A stretch of DNA of 64,000 nt from Hyphomicrobiales bacterium. GTDB lineage: Bacteria; Pseudomonadota; Alphaproteobacteria; Rhizobiales; Rhizobiaceae. The translations under genes and the position numbers were made by a program. The notes beneath the pieces are model-generated. The model worked only from the letters and a program-made list of their open reading frames with translations. It had not been told where the DNA came from and ran no database searches. Positions within the stretch are counted from its first letter, which is position 1, and each line of letters begins with the position of its first letter. Positions 28,102-39,542 of the stretch are shown here, in pieces. The DNA lies in NCBI GenBank assembly GCA_900473185.1, contig UCKU01000003.1:242604-306603 (forward strand). Reading direction: 5' to 3'.

Positions 28102-28968
28102 ATGAATATCGCAGCCAATATTGCCGATGACCTCGAAACGGCTGAAGCCGGTATCGGCCATACGCTGTTTGCCGACGCGCCTGATACGGTCTCCTTCAAC
28201 AAGCTACGCAAGCGCCTGCTGCGGCAGGTGCGTCAGGCCTTCGACGATTTCGACATGCTGAAGGACCAGAAGCGCTGGCTAATCGGCATTTCCGGCGGCA
28301 AGGATTCCTACGGACTGCTGGCACTGCTGCTCGATCTGCAATGGCGCGGGCTGCTGCCGGTGGAGCTGATTGCCTGCAATCTCGACCAGGGCCAGCCGAA
28401 TTTCCCGAAGCATGTGCTACCGGAATACCTTTCCAGGATCGGCGTCAAACACCGCATCGAATATCGGGATACCTATTCGATCGTGAAGGAGAAGGTGCCG
28501 GAGGGAACCACCTACTGTTCGCTCTGCTCGCGCCTGCGCCGCGGCAATCTCTACCGCATTGCCAGGGAAGAGGGCTGCGACGCACTCGTGCTCGGCCATC
28601 ACCGCGAGGACATCCTCGAGACCTTCTTCATGAACTTCTTCCACGGCGGTCGTCTTGCCGCCATGCCGGCGAAGCTCCTGAATGACGAAGGCAACCTGAT
28701 GGTGCTGCGGCCGCTCGCCTATTGCGCCGAGGACGACATGGCGAAATTCGCGACTGCCATGCAGTTTCCGATCATTCCCTGCGATCTCTGCGGCTCGCAG
28801 GACGGTTTGCAGCGCAATGCGATGAAGGACATGCTCGCCGATATCGAGCGGCGCATGCCCGGCCGCAAGGACACGATGCTGCGCGCTCTGGCGCATGTGA
28901 ACCCATCGCATCTGCTTGATCCAAAACTTTTCGACTTTTCTGCGCTGACCGTCACCCAAACGTCATAA
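28102..28968 (+). CDS. ttcA: tRNA 2-thiocytidine synthetase TtcA
   Basis: 288 residues. PP-loop SGGKDSYG near 64-71 activates the tRNA cytidine with ATP. The conserved cysteines lie in [14 protein letters not shown] (near 137-150) and CDLCGS near 229, which together hold the Fe-S cluster needed for sulphur transfer. The enzyme thiolates C32 of certain tRNAs. It is 59 bases after glsA and 44 bases before an IMPase-like gene. Confidence 0.96.
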   Translation: MNIAANIADDLETAEAGIGHTLFADAPDTVSFNKLRKRLLRQVRQAFDDFDMLKDQKRWLIGISGGKDSYGLLALLLDLQWRGLLPVELIACNLDQGQPNFPKHVLPEYLSRIGVKHRIEYRDTYSIVKEKVPEGTTYCSLCSRLRRGNLYRIAREEGCDALVLGHHREDILETFFMNFFHGGRLAAMPAKLLNDEGNLMVLRPLAYCAEDDMAKFATAMQFPIIPCDLCGSQDGLQRNAMKDMLADIERRMPGRKDTMLRALAHVNPSHLLDPKLFDFSALTVTQTS

Positions 28969-29012
28969 TGGACTTGCTATGAGCCTCTGCAGATCCATGC
29001 AACGAGTCCAAA

Positions 29013-29843
29013 ATGATTTTCTCAGACAATGACATAGAGTTTCTCGGCGATTGCCTCCGGCATGTCGCCGAAGAAGAGATCATGCCGCGCTTCCGCAATG
29101 CGGCTGCGGCCAATGTTTCCGAAAAGACGTCTTCCGTCGATCTCGTCACGCAGGCCGACCTGCGCTCCGAGGCCTATCTGACGGCAGCGATCCGCGAGCG
29201 CTTTCCGTCGGCGCTGATCGTCGGCGAAGAAGCCTATGAGGCGGATCGTTCCGTCGTGCCGGCGCTTGCCGATGCCGATCTTGCCTTCGTGATCGACCCT
29301 GTCGACGGCACCTTCAACTTTGCGGCCGGCCTGCCGGTATTCGGCACCATTCTGGCCGTGACGGTGAAGGGCGAAACGGTTGCCGGCATCATCCACGATC
29401 CGGCGCTTGGCGATACGGTCATTTCCCTCAAGGGTGCCGGCGCCTTCCAGCAGAAGCGTGATTGCGAGCCTGTCCGCCTGAAGGTGGCGGAGCCGATCGA
29501 GCTCAACCGCATGATCGGCGCCATGGCCTGCAGCCATATGGATGAGCCGGACCGTTCTCGCGTTGCCGGCAACATGGCGAAGATTCGCATGACCTTCGCC
29601 TTCAACTGCTCGGCCTATGAATATTGGATGGTCTCGTCAGGCAAGCTGCATTTCATCGGCCATCCCAAGCTGATGCCATGGGATCATCTTGCCGGCGTGC
29701 TGACGCATCAGGAAGCCGGTGGCCATACGGCCAAATTCGACGGAACGCCTTACAGATCGGGCGAGATTTCCGGCGGCATCATCTCGGCGCCCGACAGGGA
29801 AAGCTGGGAGATGATCCGCAGGGAAATCATCGGCCACCGATAA
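29013..29843 (+). CDS. Inositol monophosphatase family protein (first of pair)
   Basis: 276 residues. Metal-binding motif 1 EE is in VGEEAYEAD near residue 70, motif 2 DPVDGTFNFAAG at about 94-105, and the C-terminal motif PWDHLAGVLTHQEAGG near 225. Li-sensitive IMPase fold; possible substrates are inositol phosphate, PAP or a sugar phosphate. It is about 18 bases before a close paralogue, so the two arose by tandem duplication. Confidence 0.92.
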   Translation: MIFSDNDIEFLGDCLRHVAEEEIMPRFRNAAAANVSEKTSSVDLVTQADLRSEAYLTAAIRERFPSALIVGEEAYEADRSVVPALADADLAFVIDPVDGTFNFAAGLPVFGTILAVTVKGETVAGIIHDPALGDTVISLKGAGAFQQKRDCEPVRLKVAEPIELNRMIGAMACSHMDEPDRSRVAGNMAKIRMTFAFNCSAYEYWMVSSGKLHFIGHPKLMPWDHLAGVLTHQEAGGHTAKFDGTPYRSGEISGGIISAPDRESWEMIRREIIGHR

Positions 29844-29860
29844 ACCAAGGGGAAAGTGCC

Positions 29861-30685
29861 ATGACGACTGCCGTAGACACGATGAAGCTTGCCGATCTCC
29901 TGCGGCAGGCAGCGAAAGCCGAGATCCTCCCGCGCTTTCGCCGGCTGGGCAGCAGTGACGTGCGCGCCAAGACGGAAGCGACCGACCTTGTCACCGAGGC
30001 CGATGAGCAGGCCGAGAGAATGATGAAGGTCGAGGCGGCGCGCCTCTGGCCGGAGGCGCTCTTCATTGGCGAAGAATCGGTTGCCGCCGATGCAGCACTT
30101 CTCGACAAGCTCGAAGGTGCCGATCTCGCCATCGTCGTCGATCCCGTCGACGGCACGTTCAACTTCGCGTCAGGCATTCCGGCCTTCGGCGTCATGGCCT
30201 CTGTTGTCTCCAAGGGTGAGACGGTTGCCGGTATCATCTATGATCCGATGGGGGACGACTGGGTCATGGCCGAGAAGGGCGGTGGCGCCTGGCTGCGCCG
30301 GCCGGATGGTGAAACGCAGCGGCTGCAGGTGGCCGAGCCCGTGGCGCTCGACCAGATGGTCGGCATGGCCTCCACCGGTTACCTGCCGCAGGAGAAGCGC
30401 GCAGAGATCCTCGGCAATCTCGCCAAGGTGCGCTTCTTGACCAATTACCGTTGCGCCGCCCACGAATACCGTACCTTTGCCGGTGGGCATGTGCATTACC
30501 TGATGTACAACAAGCTGATGCCCTGGGATCATCTGGCCGGCACGTTGATCAGCCAGGAAGCCGGCGCCTATGCCGCCCGCTTCGACGGCTCGGCCTATCT
30601 GCCGCACCATGTGACCGGCGGTCTGCTGATCACGCCGGACAAGGACAGCTGGGAAATCCTGCGCCGCGAGGTCTTCACGGTCTGA
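29861..30685 (+). CDS. Inositol monophosphatase family protein (second of pair)
   Basis: 274 residues from ATG at 29861, preceded by AAGGGGAAAG. The same three motifs are kept: GEESVAAD near 69, DPVDGTFNFASG at about 92-103 and PWDHLAGTLISQEAG near 222. It differs from its upstream neighbour in the lid region (NYRCAAHEYRTF vs NCSAYEYWMV), so the pair may have split substrates. It converges on hisC with 8 bases between the stops. Confidence 0.92.
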   Translation: MTTAVDTMKLADLLRQAAKAEILPRFRRLGSSDVRAKTEATDLVTEADEQAERMMKVEAARLWPEALFIGEESVAADAALLDKLEGADLAIVVDPVDGTFNFASGIPAFGVMASVVSKGETVAGIIYDPMGDDWVMAEKGGGAWLRRPDGETQRLQVAEPVALDQMVGMASTGYLPQEKRAEILGNLAKVRFLTNYRCAAHEYRTFAGGHVHYLMYNKLMPWDHLAGTLISQEAGAYAARFDGSAYLPHHVTGGLLITPDKDSWEILRREVFTV

Positions 30686-30693
30686 GCTTCAGC

Positions 30694-31752
30694 TCAGACC
30701 AATATCTGCTTCAGCGCATCCAGAAGCCTGTCACATTCGGCATCCGTGCCGATGGTGATGCGCAGGAAATCCTCGATGCGGGCCTTGCGGAAGTGCCTGA
30801 CGAGGACAGCGCGCTTGCGCAGTTCCGCAGCAAGCTCCGCGCCGCCGCGGGTTGCGTGGCGGGCGAAGACGAAATTGGCGGAGGAGGTCAAGACCTCGAA
30901 GCCGAGTTCGCCGAGGGCAGCGGTCAAGCGCTCGCGGCTTGCGATGATCAGATCGCAATGCTTCTGGAACCAGTCTCGATCTTCCCAGGCGGCGACGGCG
31001 CCGGCCTGGGTCAGCCTGTCCAGCGGGTAGGAATTGAAACTGTCCTTGACCCTTTCCAGCGCATCGATGAGCGGACGCTGGCCAACGGCGAAGCCGACGC
31101 GCAGACCAGCGAGGCCGCGTGACTTCGAGAAGGTCTGGATGACCAGCAGGTTTGGGTATTTCCGTACCAGCGGGATGGCGCTTTCGCCGCCGAAGTCCAC
31201 ATAGGCTTCGTCTATGACCACGACCTGATTTGGATGTTCGGCAACCAGCGTCTCGATCGCGGCAAGCGGCAGCGCGGTGCCGGTCGGCGCATTCGGATTG
31301 GTCAGGATGATCGCGCCGCAAGGCTGGCGGTAGTCCTCGATGCGAACCTGCATCTTATCGTCCAGCGGTATCTCGCGGAAGGTGATGCCGTAGAGGCCGC
31401 AATAGGTCGGGTAGAAGCTGTAGCTGATATCGGGATAGAGCAGGGGCAGTTCGTGTTTCAGCAGCGCCTGGAACGTGTGCGCCAGAACCTCGTCCGAACC
31501 ATTGCCAACGAAGACTTCGCCGGGATCGAGATCGTGGCTTGCGGCAATCGCCTTGCGCAGCTTCAGGCCCGTCGGTTCGGGATAGAGGCGCAGCGTATCG
31601 TTGACGATTTCTGAAATCGCCGCCAGCGCGTGGGGCGATGGGCCGTAGGGATTCTCATTGGTGTTCAGCTTGACCAGGCCGTCGATGACGGGCTGTTCGC
31701 CCGCCACGTAAGGTGTCAGGGATTGAACAATGGGGCTCCAGAAGCGGCTCAT
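30694..31752 (-). CDS. hisC: Histidinol-phosphate aminotransferase
   Basis: 352 residues from ATG at 31752, which gives the family-like start [15 protein letters not shown]. The frame is open to 31785, where ATG overlaps the stop of the upstream transporter gene (TAATG), so a longer start is possible. PLP lysine is in [16 protein letters not shown] near 215, with N-terminal NENPYGPSP near 38 and DEAYVDF near 183 binding the cofactor. It converts imidazole-acetol phosphate to histidinol phosphate, and may also serve aromatic amino acids. Rhizobia often have more than one hisC. Confidence 0.9.
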   Translation of the reverse strand: MSRFWSPIVQSLTPYVAGEQPVIDGLVKLNTNENPYGPSPHALAAISEIVNDTLRLYPEPTGLKLRKAIAASHDLDPGEVFVGNGSDEVLAHTFQALLKHELPLLYPDISYSFYPTYCGLYGITFREIPLDDKMQVRIEDYRQPCGAIILTNPNAPTGTALPLAAIETLVAEHPNQVVVIDEAYVDFGGESAIPLVRKYPNLLVIQTFSKSRGLAGLRVGFAVGQRPLIDALERVKDSFNSYPLDRLTQAGAVAAWEDRDWFQKHCDLIIASRERLTAALGELGFEVLTSSANFVFARHATRGGAELAAELRKRAVLVRHFRKARIEDFLRITIGTDAECDRLLDALKQILV

Positions 31753-31784
31753 CGTGATCTTACAGTCTTCTCTCTTAAGCAGCA

Positions 31785-33065
31785 TTACATGTGAACGGCG
31801 CCGGGGTCGATCTGCGGGCTGTCGCCGGGATGGGTGAAAAGCTTGCCCTTTTCGGCCCAGAGCACCATGACGACAGTAATGGCGCCGAAGACCGCGAAGC
31901 CGCCGAAGAGCGGCTGGACGGTGCCGTTGAAGAGTTGGCCGACTCCGCCGCCGAGAAGGGCGCCGAACGTGGTCGAGACGAAACCAGTCACCGCCGTTGC
32001 CGTGCCGGCGAGGTTGCCCATCGGCTCCAGGCTGATGGCCGTGAAATTGGTGGCGATCACGGCAAACATCATCAGCAGGATCGAGAAGAGCGCGTAGGAG
32101 AAGGAGAAGGCCGGCGTGCCGCCAAGTGCCGCGACGAAGCCGATTGCCGAGATGATGGTGAAAAGCAGCATGGCGGCATGCGAGATACGGCGCATGCCGA
32201 AGCTGCGCACCAGCATGCCGTTCAGGAAGTTGGCGACCGCAATACCGCCCGCCGTTGCCGCAAAGGCGATCGGCAGCCAGTCACCGAGGCCGTAGACCTC
32301 GCCGAAGACCTGCTGCACCGAGATGACATAGGCGCTGATGACGCCGGTGAACATGGTCAGGCCGATCATGTAGCCGCAGGTGATGCGGTTGGTTAGAACC
32401 GTCTTGAAGCCATCGCCGACGGCTGCGAAGGACAGCGGAATGCGCTCGTCGGGCGGCAGCGATTCCTTGAGGCGCAGGAGCGCCCAGACGAAGAGCATCG
32501 AGGCGACTATGCCAAGCAGGATGAAGATCCAGTGCCATTCTGCATAGGTGATGATGAGCTGGCCGACCGAGGGGGCGACGATCGGCACGATCATGAAGAC
32601 GATCATGACATAGGACATGACGCGGGCCATCTCGCGGCCGCCGAAGCAGTCACGCACGATTGCCATCGTGGTGATGCGCACGGCCGCGCCGCCGATGCCC
32701 TGAACGAAGCGCATGATCAGCAGCATTTCGAAGCTGCCGGTGGCGGCTGCCGCAAACATGCCGAGGATATAGCAGGCCAGACCGCCGAGCAGGATGTTGC
32801 GGCGGCCGAAGGCATCCGACAGGCTGCCGAAGATGATCTGCGAGGCGCCGAAGCCCAGGAAGAACACGCCGATGACGAGCTGCGTGTCATTGTTGTTGGT
32901 CACACCAAGCGAATGACCGATGCTGGGCAGCGCCGCCAGCATGCTGTCGATCGCCATGGCAATGCTGGCGGTCATGATGGCGATGGTCACCACGAACTCG
33001 ACAAAGCCCATGCCGATGCGGGCCGAGCCCTGGTTTTCCGTGTGCGGTTTATGTGTCGGAGTCAT
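31785..33065 (-). CDS. Bcr/CflA-type MFS multidrug exporter (first of pair)
   Basis: 426 residues, twelve predicted helices, with [16 protein letters not shown] (motif A, near residues 81-96) and [14 protein letters not shown] (near 157) typical of Bcr/CflA drug:proton antiporters. AGGGGGATTCGA precedes the ATG. Its TAA shares bases with the open frame of hisC. A paralogue lies 121 bases upstream on the same strand. Confidence 0.92.
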   Translation of the reverse strand: MTPTHKPHTENQGSARIGMGFVEFVVTIAIMTASIAMAIDSMLAALPSIGHSLGVTNNNDTQLVIGVFFLGFGASQIIFGSLSDAFGRRNILLGGLACYILGMFAAAATGSFEMLLIMRFVQGIGGAAVRITTMAIVRDCFGGREMARVMSYVMIVFMIVPIVAPSVGQLIITYAEWHWIFILLGIVASMLFVWALLRLKESLPPDERIPLSFAAVGDGFKTVLTNRITCGYMIGLTMFTGVISAYVISVQQVFGEVYGLGDWLPIAFAATAGGIAVANFLNGMLVRSFGMRRISHAAMLLFTIISAIGFVAALGGTPAFSFSYALFSILLMMFAVIATNFTAISLEPMGNLAGTATAVTGFVSTTFGALLGGGVGQLFNGTVQPLFGGFAVFGAITVVMVLWAEKGKLFTHPGDSPQIDPGAVHM

Positions 33066-33186
33066 TCGAATCCCCCTGAATGACGTAAGAGCGGCCGAAA
33101 ACGCGGCCGCATGAATGCGGGATGCGACGGGCTCCTACCAGGATGCCCCGTCGCCTGACGTGTCTGAAAGCTTCAGTTGCCCGATA

Positions 33187-34476
33187 TCAGTGTCCGATAT
33201 CAGTGAAGCTGGAAAGCGATGCGTCCTTCGACAGCGGCGCATGTTGCGCTCTGAACAGCCGGCCCTTTTCGGCGATCAGCACGAAGACGATGCCGATGAG
33301 CGAAACGCCGAAGTAGCCGGCGATCATCGGCGTTGCCGTGCCGTTGAAGGACTGGCCGATCAAGGCCCCGATCGACGCACCGCCGACCGTGCTCATGAAG
33401 CCGATCACCGAGGAAGCCGTGCCGGCAAGATGGCCGAGCGGCTCCATGGCGAGCGAGTTGAAGTTCGAGCCGATCCAGCCGAACTGGAACATGACCAGCG
33501 CGAAGAAGACGATGAAGATCGGGAAGGGCATCGGCTGCGGCCCGAAGACCTGCACCAGAAGCCAGATGAAGCTCAACGCGCAAAAGCCGATGATAGAGGC
33601 ATGCGACAGTCCTCGCATGCCGAAACGACCGACGAGCTGCGAATTGATGAAGGACGAGAAGGCCATGAACAAAGCCACGCCGGCAAAGGCGACGGGCATG
33701 TAGACGCCGAGCCCATAGATGCCGACATAGATCTGCTGGGCGGAATTGATGAAGCCGAACAACGCGCCGAACAGGATCGTGCTGGCAATGGTGTAACAGA
33801 GGGCGACGCGGTTCGACAGGAAGATCGCAAAGCCCTGCAGGATCGAGCGCGCCGTGAACGGGCGGACATTAGCCGGATCCAGCGTTTCCGGCAGGCGCAG
33901 ATACATCCAGATGCCGACGGCCGTCGCCATGGTGCCGATGAAGACGAAGATCATGTGCCAGGTGCTGATGAGCATGATGATCTGGCCGCTGCCGGGCGCG
34001 ATAACGGGCACGACCATGAAGACCATCATGATCAGCGACATGACTTCCGCCATCTGCCGGCCACCGTAAACGTCGCGGACGATGGAGATAGTAATGACGC
34101 GGGTAGCGGCGGAACCAAGACCCTGGATGAAGCGCAGCGCCAGAAGACCGGCAAAGGTCGGGACGACGGCGATACCAAAGGCGGCAACGACGTAAATGCA
34201 GAGGCCGATCAGGAGCGGAATGCGGCGACCAAAGCGATCGGAAAGCGGACCGTAGAAAAGCTGCGCGAGGCCGAAGCCGAAAAGATAGGCGGAAACGACA
34301 TATTGGCGATGATTTTCGTTCTCGACACCGAGGCTGGAGCCTATCTGCTGCAGTGCGGGCAGCATGATGTCGATCGCCAGCGAATTGACGGCCATCAAGA
34401 AAGCCGCAAGCGCGATAAATTCGAGCTTGCCCATGGGCAGCCGACCCGCGGACATGGCTTGTGATGAATCTGTCAC
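33187..34476 (-). CDS. Bcr/CflA-type MFS multidrug exporter (second of pair)
   Basis: 429 residues from GTG at 34476 (GGGA upstream). Motif A is GPLSDRFGRRIPLLIG near residue 60-75, and VVPVIAPGSGQIIM near 137. It is clearly paralogous to the next gene downstream, and the pair with hisC could be one transcript. The last codons carry a short tandem repeat (CCGATATCAGTG twice), which could mark slippage at the C terminus. Confidence 0.92.
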   Translation of the reverse strand: MTDSSQAMSAGRLPMGKLEFIALAAFLMAVNSLAIDIMLPALQQIGSSLGVENENHRQYVVSAYLFGFGLAQLFYGPLSDRFGRRIPLLIGLCIYVVAAFGIAVVPTFAGLLALRFIQGLGSAATRVITISIVRDVYGGRQMAEVMSLIMMVFMVVPVIAPGSGQIIMLISTWHMIFVFIGTMATAVGIWMYLRLPETLDPANVRPFTARSILQGFAIFLSNRVALCYTIASTILFGALFGFINSAQQIYVGIYGLGVYMPVAFAGVALFMAFSSFINSQLVGRFGMRGLSHASIIGFCALSFIWLLVQVFGPQPMPFPIFIVFFALVMFQFGWIGSNFNSLAMEPLGHLAGTASSVIGFMSTVGGASIGALIGQSFNGTATPMIAGYFGVSLIGIVFVLIAEKGRLFRAQHAPLSKDASLSSFTDIGH

Positions 34477-34571
34477 AATGAAATTCCCATAAACAGGTCA
34501 AGGCGCTGCTTGGCGCAGCGCCTCGAACTCAAGATACAGATTTGGAAACCGGACCGACGCCCGGTGACCGA

Positions 34572-34910
34572 TCAGGCGACGGCTGTCTTAACCGTGACGC
34601 CATTTTCCTGGAGGTGCTGCTGCAGCTCACCGGCCTGGAACATTTCCCGCACGATGTCGCAGCCGCCGATGAATTCGCCCTTGACGTAGAGCTGGGGGAT
34701 CGTCGGCCAGTTGGAGTAATCCTTGATGCCCTGGCGGATTTCCGAATCGGCGAGCACGTTGATGCCCTTATAGTCCACACCGATGTAATCGAGGATCTGG
34801 ACGACCTGGCCGGAGAAACCGCACTGCGGAAACTGCGGCGTGCCCTTCATGAAGAGGACGACGTCGTTGCTCTTGATCTCGTTTTCGATGAATTCGTTGA
34901 TACCGCTCAT
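34572..34910 (-). CDS. grxD: Monothiol CGFS glutaredoxin
   Basis: 112 residues from ATG at 34910. The active motif CGFS is near residue 30 in [32 protein letters not shown] (near 64-82) binds glutathione. CGFS glutaredoxins carry [2Fe-2S] clusters and work with BolA. bolA lies 1.9 kb away on the same strand, with two unrelated genes in between. A hairpin (GGCGGG...CCCGCC, 34931-34949) lies in the leader just before the ribosome site. Confidence 0.96.
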   Translation of the reverse strand: MSGINEFIENEIKSNDVVLFMKGTPQFPQCGFSGQVVQILDYIGVDYKGINVLADSEIRQGIKDYSNWPTIPQLYVKGEFIGGCDIVREMFQAGELQQHLQENGVTVKTAVA

Positions 34911-35138
34911 GGGACCTAATCCTTTCAACAGGCGGGTTAAAGGCCCGCCGTTTCAATCGTTTTCTTTAGATAGCATGTGGAAGCCGGAATTCCAGCAGCC
35001 AAAACCAAAAAAAGACCAATCCGCGACACTTAGCGGCGCAGGTTGTTGCTTATGCGTTACGCCCCTCGGTGAAACACCTTGATCCGTTCAATCTCGGTAT
35101 CGGTGAAGTGGCCTTGCAGCTTGCAATGGAGAAAGCCT

Positions 35139-35435
35139 CTAAGCGCGGCGCTGCCGGCTGCGGCCTGCCGCCGTCCGGCGCTTGCTGACCTGCTTGCGAG
35201 CAGGCTTACTGCTCGTCGGCGTTGCCTTGCGGGTAGTGCGGCTCGTCGTTGCAGACGCTGCCTTACGGCGCTTGCGCTTGGTCGTGGTGCGGCCCGTCGT
35301 CTTCTTCAGGATTTCCTTCAGCACGCTATTGACGACACCTGACACCAGTTCATTCACGAGATTGGCCACAAAATCCCCCTCAACCCTATCGAAACGCACC
35401 TTGCCTATTGAATTCCGGAAGAGTTCGCTTAGCAA
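35139..35435 (-). CDS. Small protein with histone-H1-like basic tail
   Basis: 98 residues. The N-terminal half (about residues 1-45) is an amphipathic helix-rich segment ending VVNSVLKEILKK. The rest is almost all Lys, Arg, Thr, Ala and Ser (TTTKRKRRKAA...), like H1-type nucleoid proteins. It may bind DNA or RNA; I do not recognise a named family. The stop at 35139 is followed in another frame by a protein-like stretch to 35057, discussed as a finding. Confidence 0.65.
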   Translation of the reverse strand: MLSELFRNSIGKVRFDRVEGDFVANLVNELVSGVVNSVLKEILKKTTGRTTTKRKRRKAASATTSRTTRKATPTSSKPARKQVSKRRTAAGRSRQRRA

Positions 35436-35533
35436 GACGGGTCGAAGGTTTTATCCGGTTTTTCGCCATATTTTCAAGCGAACCCGTCATCCTGGCAACG
35501 GCGCACTCAACCGCCTGAAAGAAGAAAAAGACT

Positions 35534-36679
35534 ATGAAACTCGTCGATAAGCGGGTTGTGCTGCATTTTCCCGGATTCGAACCGCTTGATGGCGCAGCGC
35601 ACCGAGCGCGGTATGAGCGTACCGCCCGGCAAAGCGCATCCGTCTGGGGCTATAATGTCGCGACAGGTGTTGCGGCCGACGGGCACTATGTTTCCTTCGA
35701 TGTCGGCACCGGCGCCGACGGCTGGCAGACGCAGACGCGCGTCCATATCTTCGACCATAACGAGCTGGTGCGGCGGTTGCGCACCGGCAATACGGCAAGC
35801 CAGATCGCGGCGGGCTTTCTAAGCTTCTGGCGGGTGGTGCGGGAAGGCGGCATGGCCGGCTATTTCCGCCATGCCTGGCGCTTTGGCCTGTTCTTCCTCT
35901 TTCCCTTCCTGCTGACGGCGCTCGCAATCGTCATCACGCTGCAGATCCTGACGCTGCATTACTGGCTGGGACTTCCCGGCTGGCACGTCGGCTGGAGCGC
36001 GCCGCTGGCGGCAATCTTCTTCACCTTCGGTTTCCTGCCGTTCTCGGAGCGCTTCCACACGCTGCATCTTTTTGCCGACTGGGAAATGGCCGTGGCGCTG
36101 GCACGCATGGACAAGCCTGTTTTCAACGACTGGCTGGAACAATGCGCGACATCGATGCGCGCAGCACTCAACGAAGAGGCCGATGAATATGTCATTTCCT
36201 CGCACAGCATGGGCTCCAGCGTTGCGGCCCATGTCGTCGGCATTCTGCTGGAGCGGGAGCCGGATGTCTTCAAGGGCAAGCGTATGGTCTTTGTCACGCT
36301 CGGCTGCGCCATCCTGCAATGCGCGCTGATGTCGTCGGCGACGCTCTTGCGCTCGCGCGTCGGCCTGATTGCGCGTTGCCCGGATATTTTCTGGCTCGAT
36401 GTGCAGTGCCTGACGGACTCGATCAACTTCTACAAAGTGCCCGTCGTCAGCGTTTCCGGCCATCCGGATGCGCCGCAGGCGAGCATGATCCATATCCGCG
36501 TGCGGCATATGCTGACGCCTGAACATTACAAGAAGATCCGTGGGGATCAGTTGCGTGTGCACCGCCAATATGTGCTGGGGCCGGACATGAAATCCGCCTT
36601 CGATTTCACGCTGCTGACAGCTGGCCCGATGCCGGCATCGGTCTTTGCCGATCCCGAGCAGGACAAGCTGCCGGCCTGA
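35534..36679 (+). CDS. Membrane protein with lipase-like GxSxG-type motif
   Basis: 381 residues from ATG at 35534 (GAAAGAAG upstream). It opens with a hydrolase-like VVLHFPGFEPLDGAAHRARY. Two transmembrane helices follow at about 120-145 and 152-175. SSHSMGSSVAAHVVG near residue 220 resembles the nucleophile elbow of alpha/beta hydrolases (S-H-S-M-G). Near the end lies a possible acid/His pair (SGHPDAPQASMIH). I do not know a described function. It sits on the opposite strand between grxD and bolA. Confidence 0.75.
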   Translation: MKLVDKRVVLHFPGFEPLDGAAHRARYERTARQSASVWGYNVATGVAADGHYVSFDVGTGADGWQTQTRVHIFDHNELVRRLRTGNTASQIAAGFLSFWRVVREGGMAGYFRHAWRFGLFFLFPFLLTALAIVITLQILTLHYWLGLPGWHVGWSAPLAAIFFTFGFLPFSERFHTLHLFADWEMAVALARMDKPVFNDWLEQCATSMRAALNEEADEYVISSHSMGSSVAAHVVGILLEREPDVFKGKRMVFVTLGCAILQCALMSSATLLRSRVGLIARCPDIFWLDVQCLTDSINFYKVPVVSVSGHPDAPQASMIHIRVRHMLTPEHYKKIRGDQLRVHRQYVLGPDMKSAFDFTLLTAGPMPASVFADPEQDKLPA

Positions 36680-36743
36680 GAGTTCAGCAATGACGAGGCG
36701 AGGTGGCGTCGATCACTTTCGAGCCGATCGCTTTCGTTTCGAA

Positions 36744-36780
36744 ACAAAAAAACCCGGCGGAAGAAGCCTTCCAGCCGGGC
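36744..36780 (-). terminator. bolA terminator
   Basis: On the minus strand GCCCGGC-TGGAAGGCTTCTTCC-GCCGGG is followed by TTTTTTTGTTTC. One base is bulged in the stem. Confidence 0.85.
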
Positions 36781-36814
36781 CTGTTCAGATCTTCAGTCGG
36801 CCGAAGCCAGCATT

Positions 36815-37048
36815 TCAATCCGGTGCCGAGGTCTGCAGGGCGAGGGCGTGCAGGATGCCGCCCATATTGCCCTTCAGCGCCTCATAGACCATCTGGTGCT
36901 GCTGCACGCGGCTCTTGCCGCGGAAGGCTTCCGCAACGACTTCGGCGGCGTAGTGGTCGCCGTCGCCTGCCAGATCGCGGATCGTTACCTTGGCACCGGG
37001 AATCCCGGCCTTGATCATGTCTTCGATATCGCCGGGTTTCATGGCCAT
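36815..37048 (-). CDS. BolA-family protein
   Basis: 77 residues from ATG at 37048, with AAGGAG eight bases upstream. This short BolA/IbaG form has the conserved HYAAEVVAEAFRGKSRVQQH region, whose His residues can bind an Fe-S cluster with a CGFS glutaredoxin. The purL stop is 20 bases upstream, so it is the second gene of a purL-bolA unit. A terminator follows. Confidence 0.92.
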   Translation of the reverse strand: MAMKPGDIEDMIKAGIPGAKVTIRDLAGDGDHYAAEVVAEAFRGKSRVQQHQMVYEALKGNMGGILHALALQTSAPD

Positions 37049-37067
37049 GATCGTTACTCCTTGCGCA

Positions 37068-39323
<2,256 letters not shown>

Positions 39324-39324
39324 T

Positions 39325-39427
39325 TAGAGCAATCCAGCAAAAGTGCGCAGCGGTTTTGCGTCCGGAATTGCGTGAAACAAAGAGATAGAGCACGACCGAG
39401 ATTCGAAGAACGACGGACATGCTCTAG
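39325..39427. repeat. TAGAGCA-bounded intergenic repeat holding foldback copy 3
   Basis: A 103-base element with inverted ends (TAGAGCA...TGCTCTA). Its first half (39329-39373) is the reverse complement of the foldback unit at 15376-15422. The second half has a further TAGAGCACGA and GACGGACATGCTCTA. It lies in the leader/promoter region of purL. Confidence 0.75.
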
Positions 39428-39476
39428 CGCGTTTGCCGTGTCTTTAGCTTATGTAGGAATTGTGCGCGACAGGAAA

Positions 39477-39503
39477 ATGCCTGCCGTCAACAGGGGCAGG
39501 CAT
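39477..39503 (-). terminator. Hairpin after the PagL-like gene
   Basis: ATGCCTGCC and GGCAGGCAT enclose nine bases; TTTT follows on the minus strand. It lies 40 bases after the stop of the PagL-like gene. Confidence 0.7.
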
Positions 39504-39542
39504 CATGGGGTTCGCAATTACGATTCAGGAAGCCACGGTAGA

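Noticed and set aside
33124-33154. GCGACGGG...CCCGTCGC hairpin between the two exporter genes as a terminator
   Set aside because: No T tract on the minus strand; may be a chance stem in GC-rich DNA.
33115-34464. 449-codon plus-strand frame rich in Asp, Glu, Arg and His
   Set aside because: Antisense of a membrane transporter; the charge-rich look is the typical mirror of hydrophobic codons.
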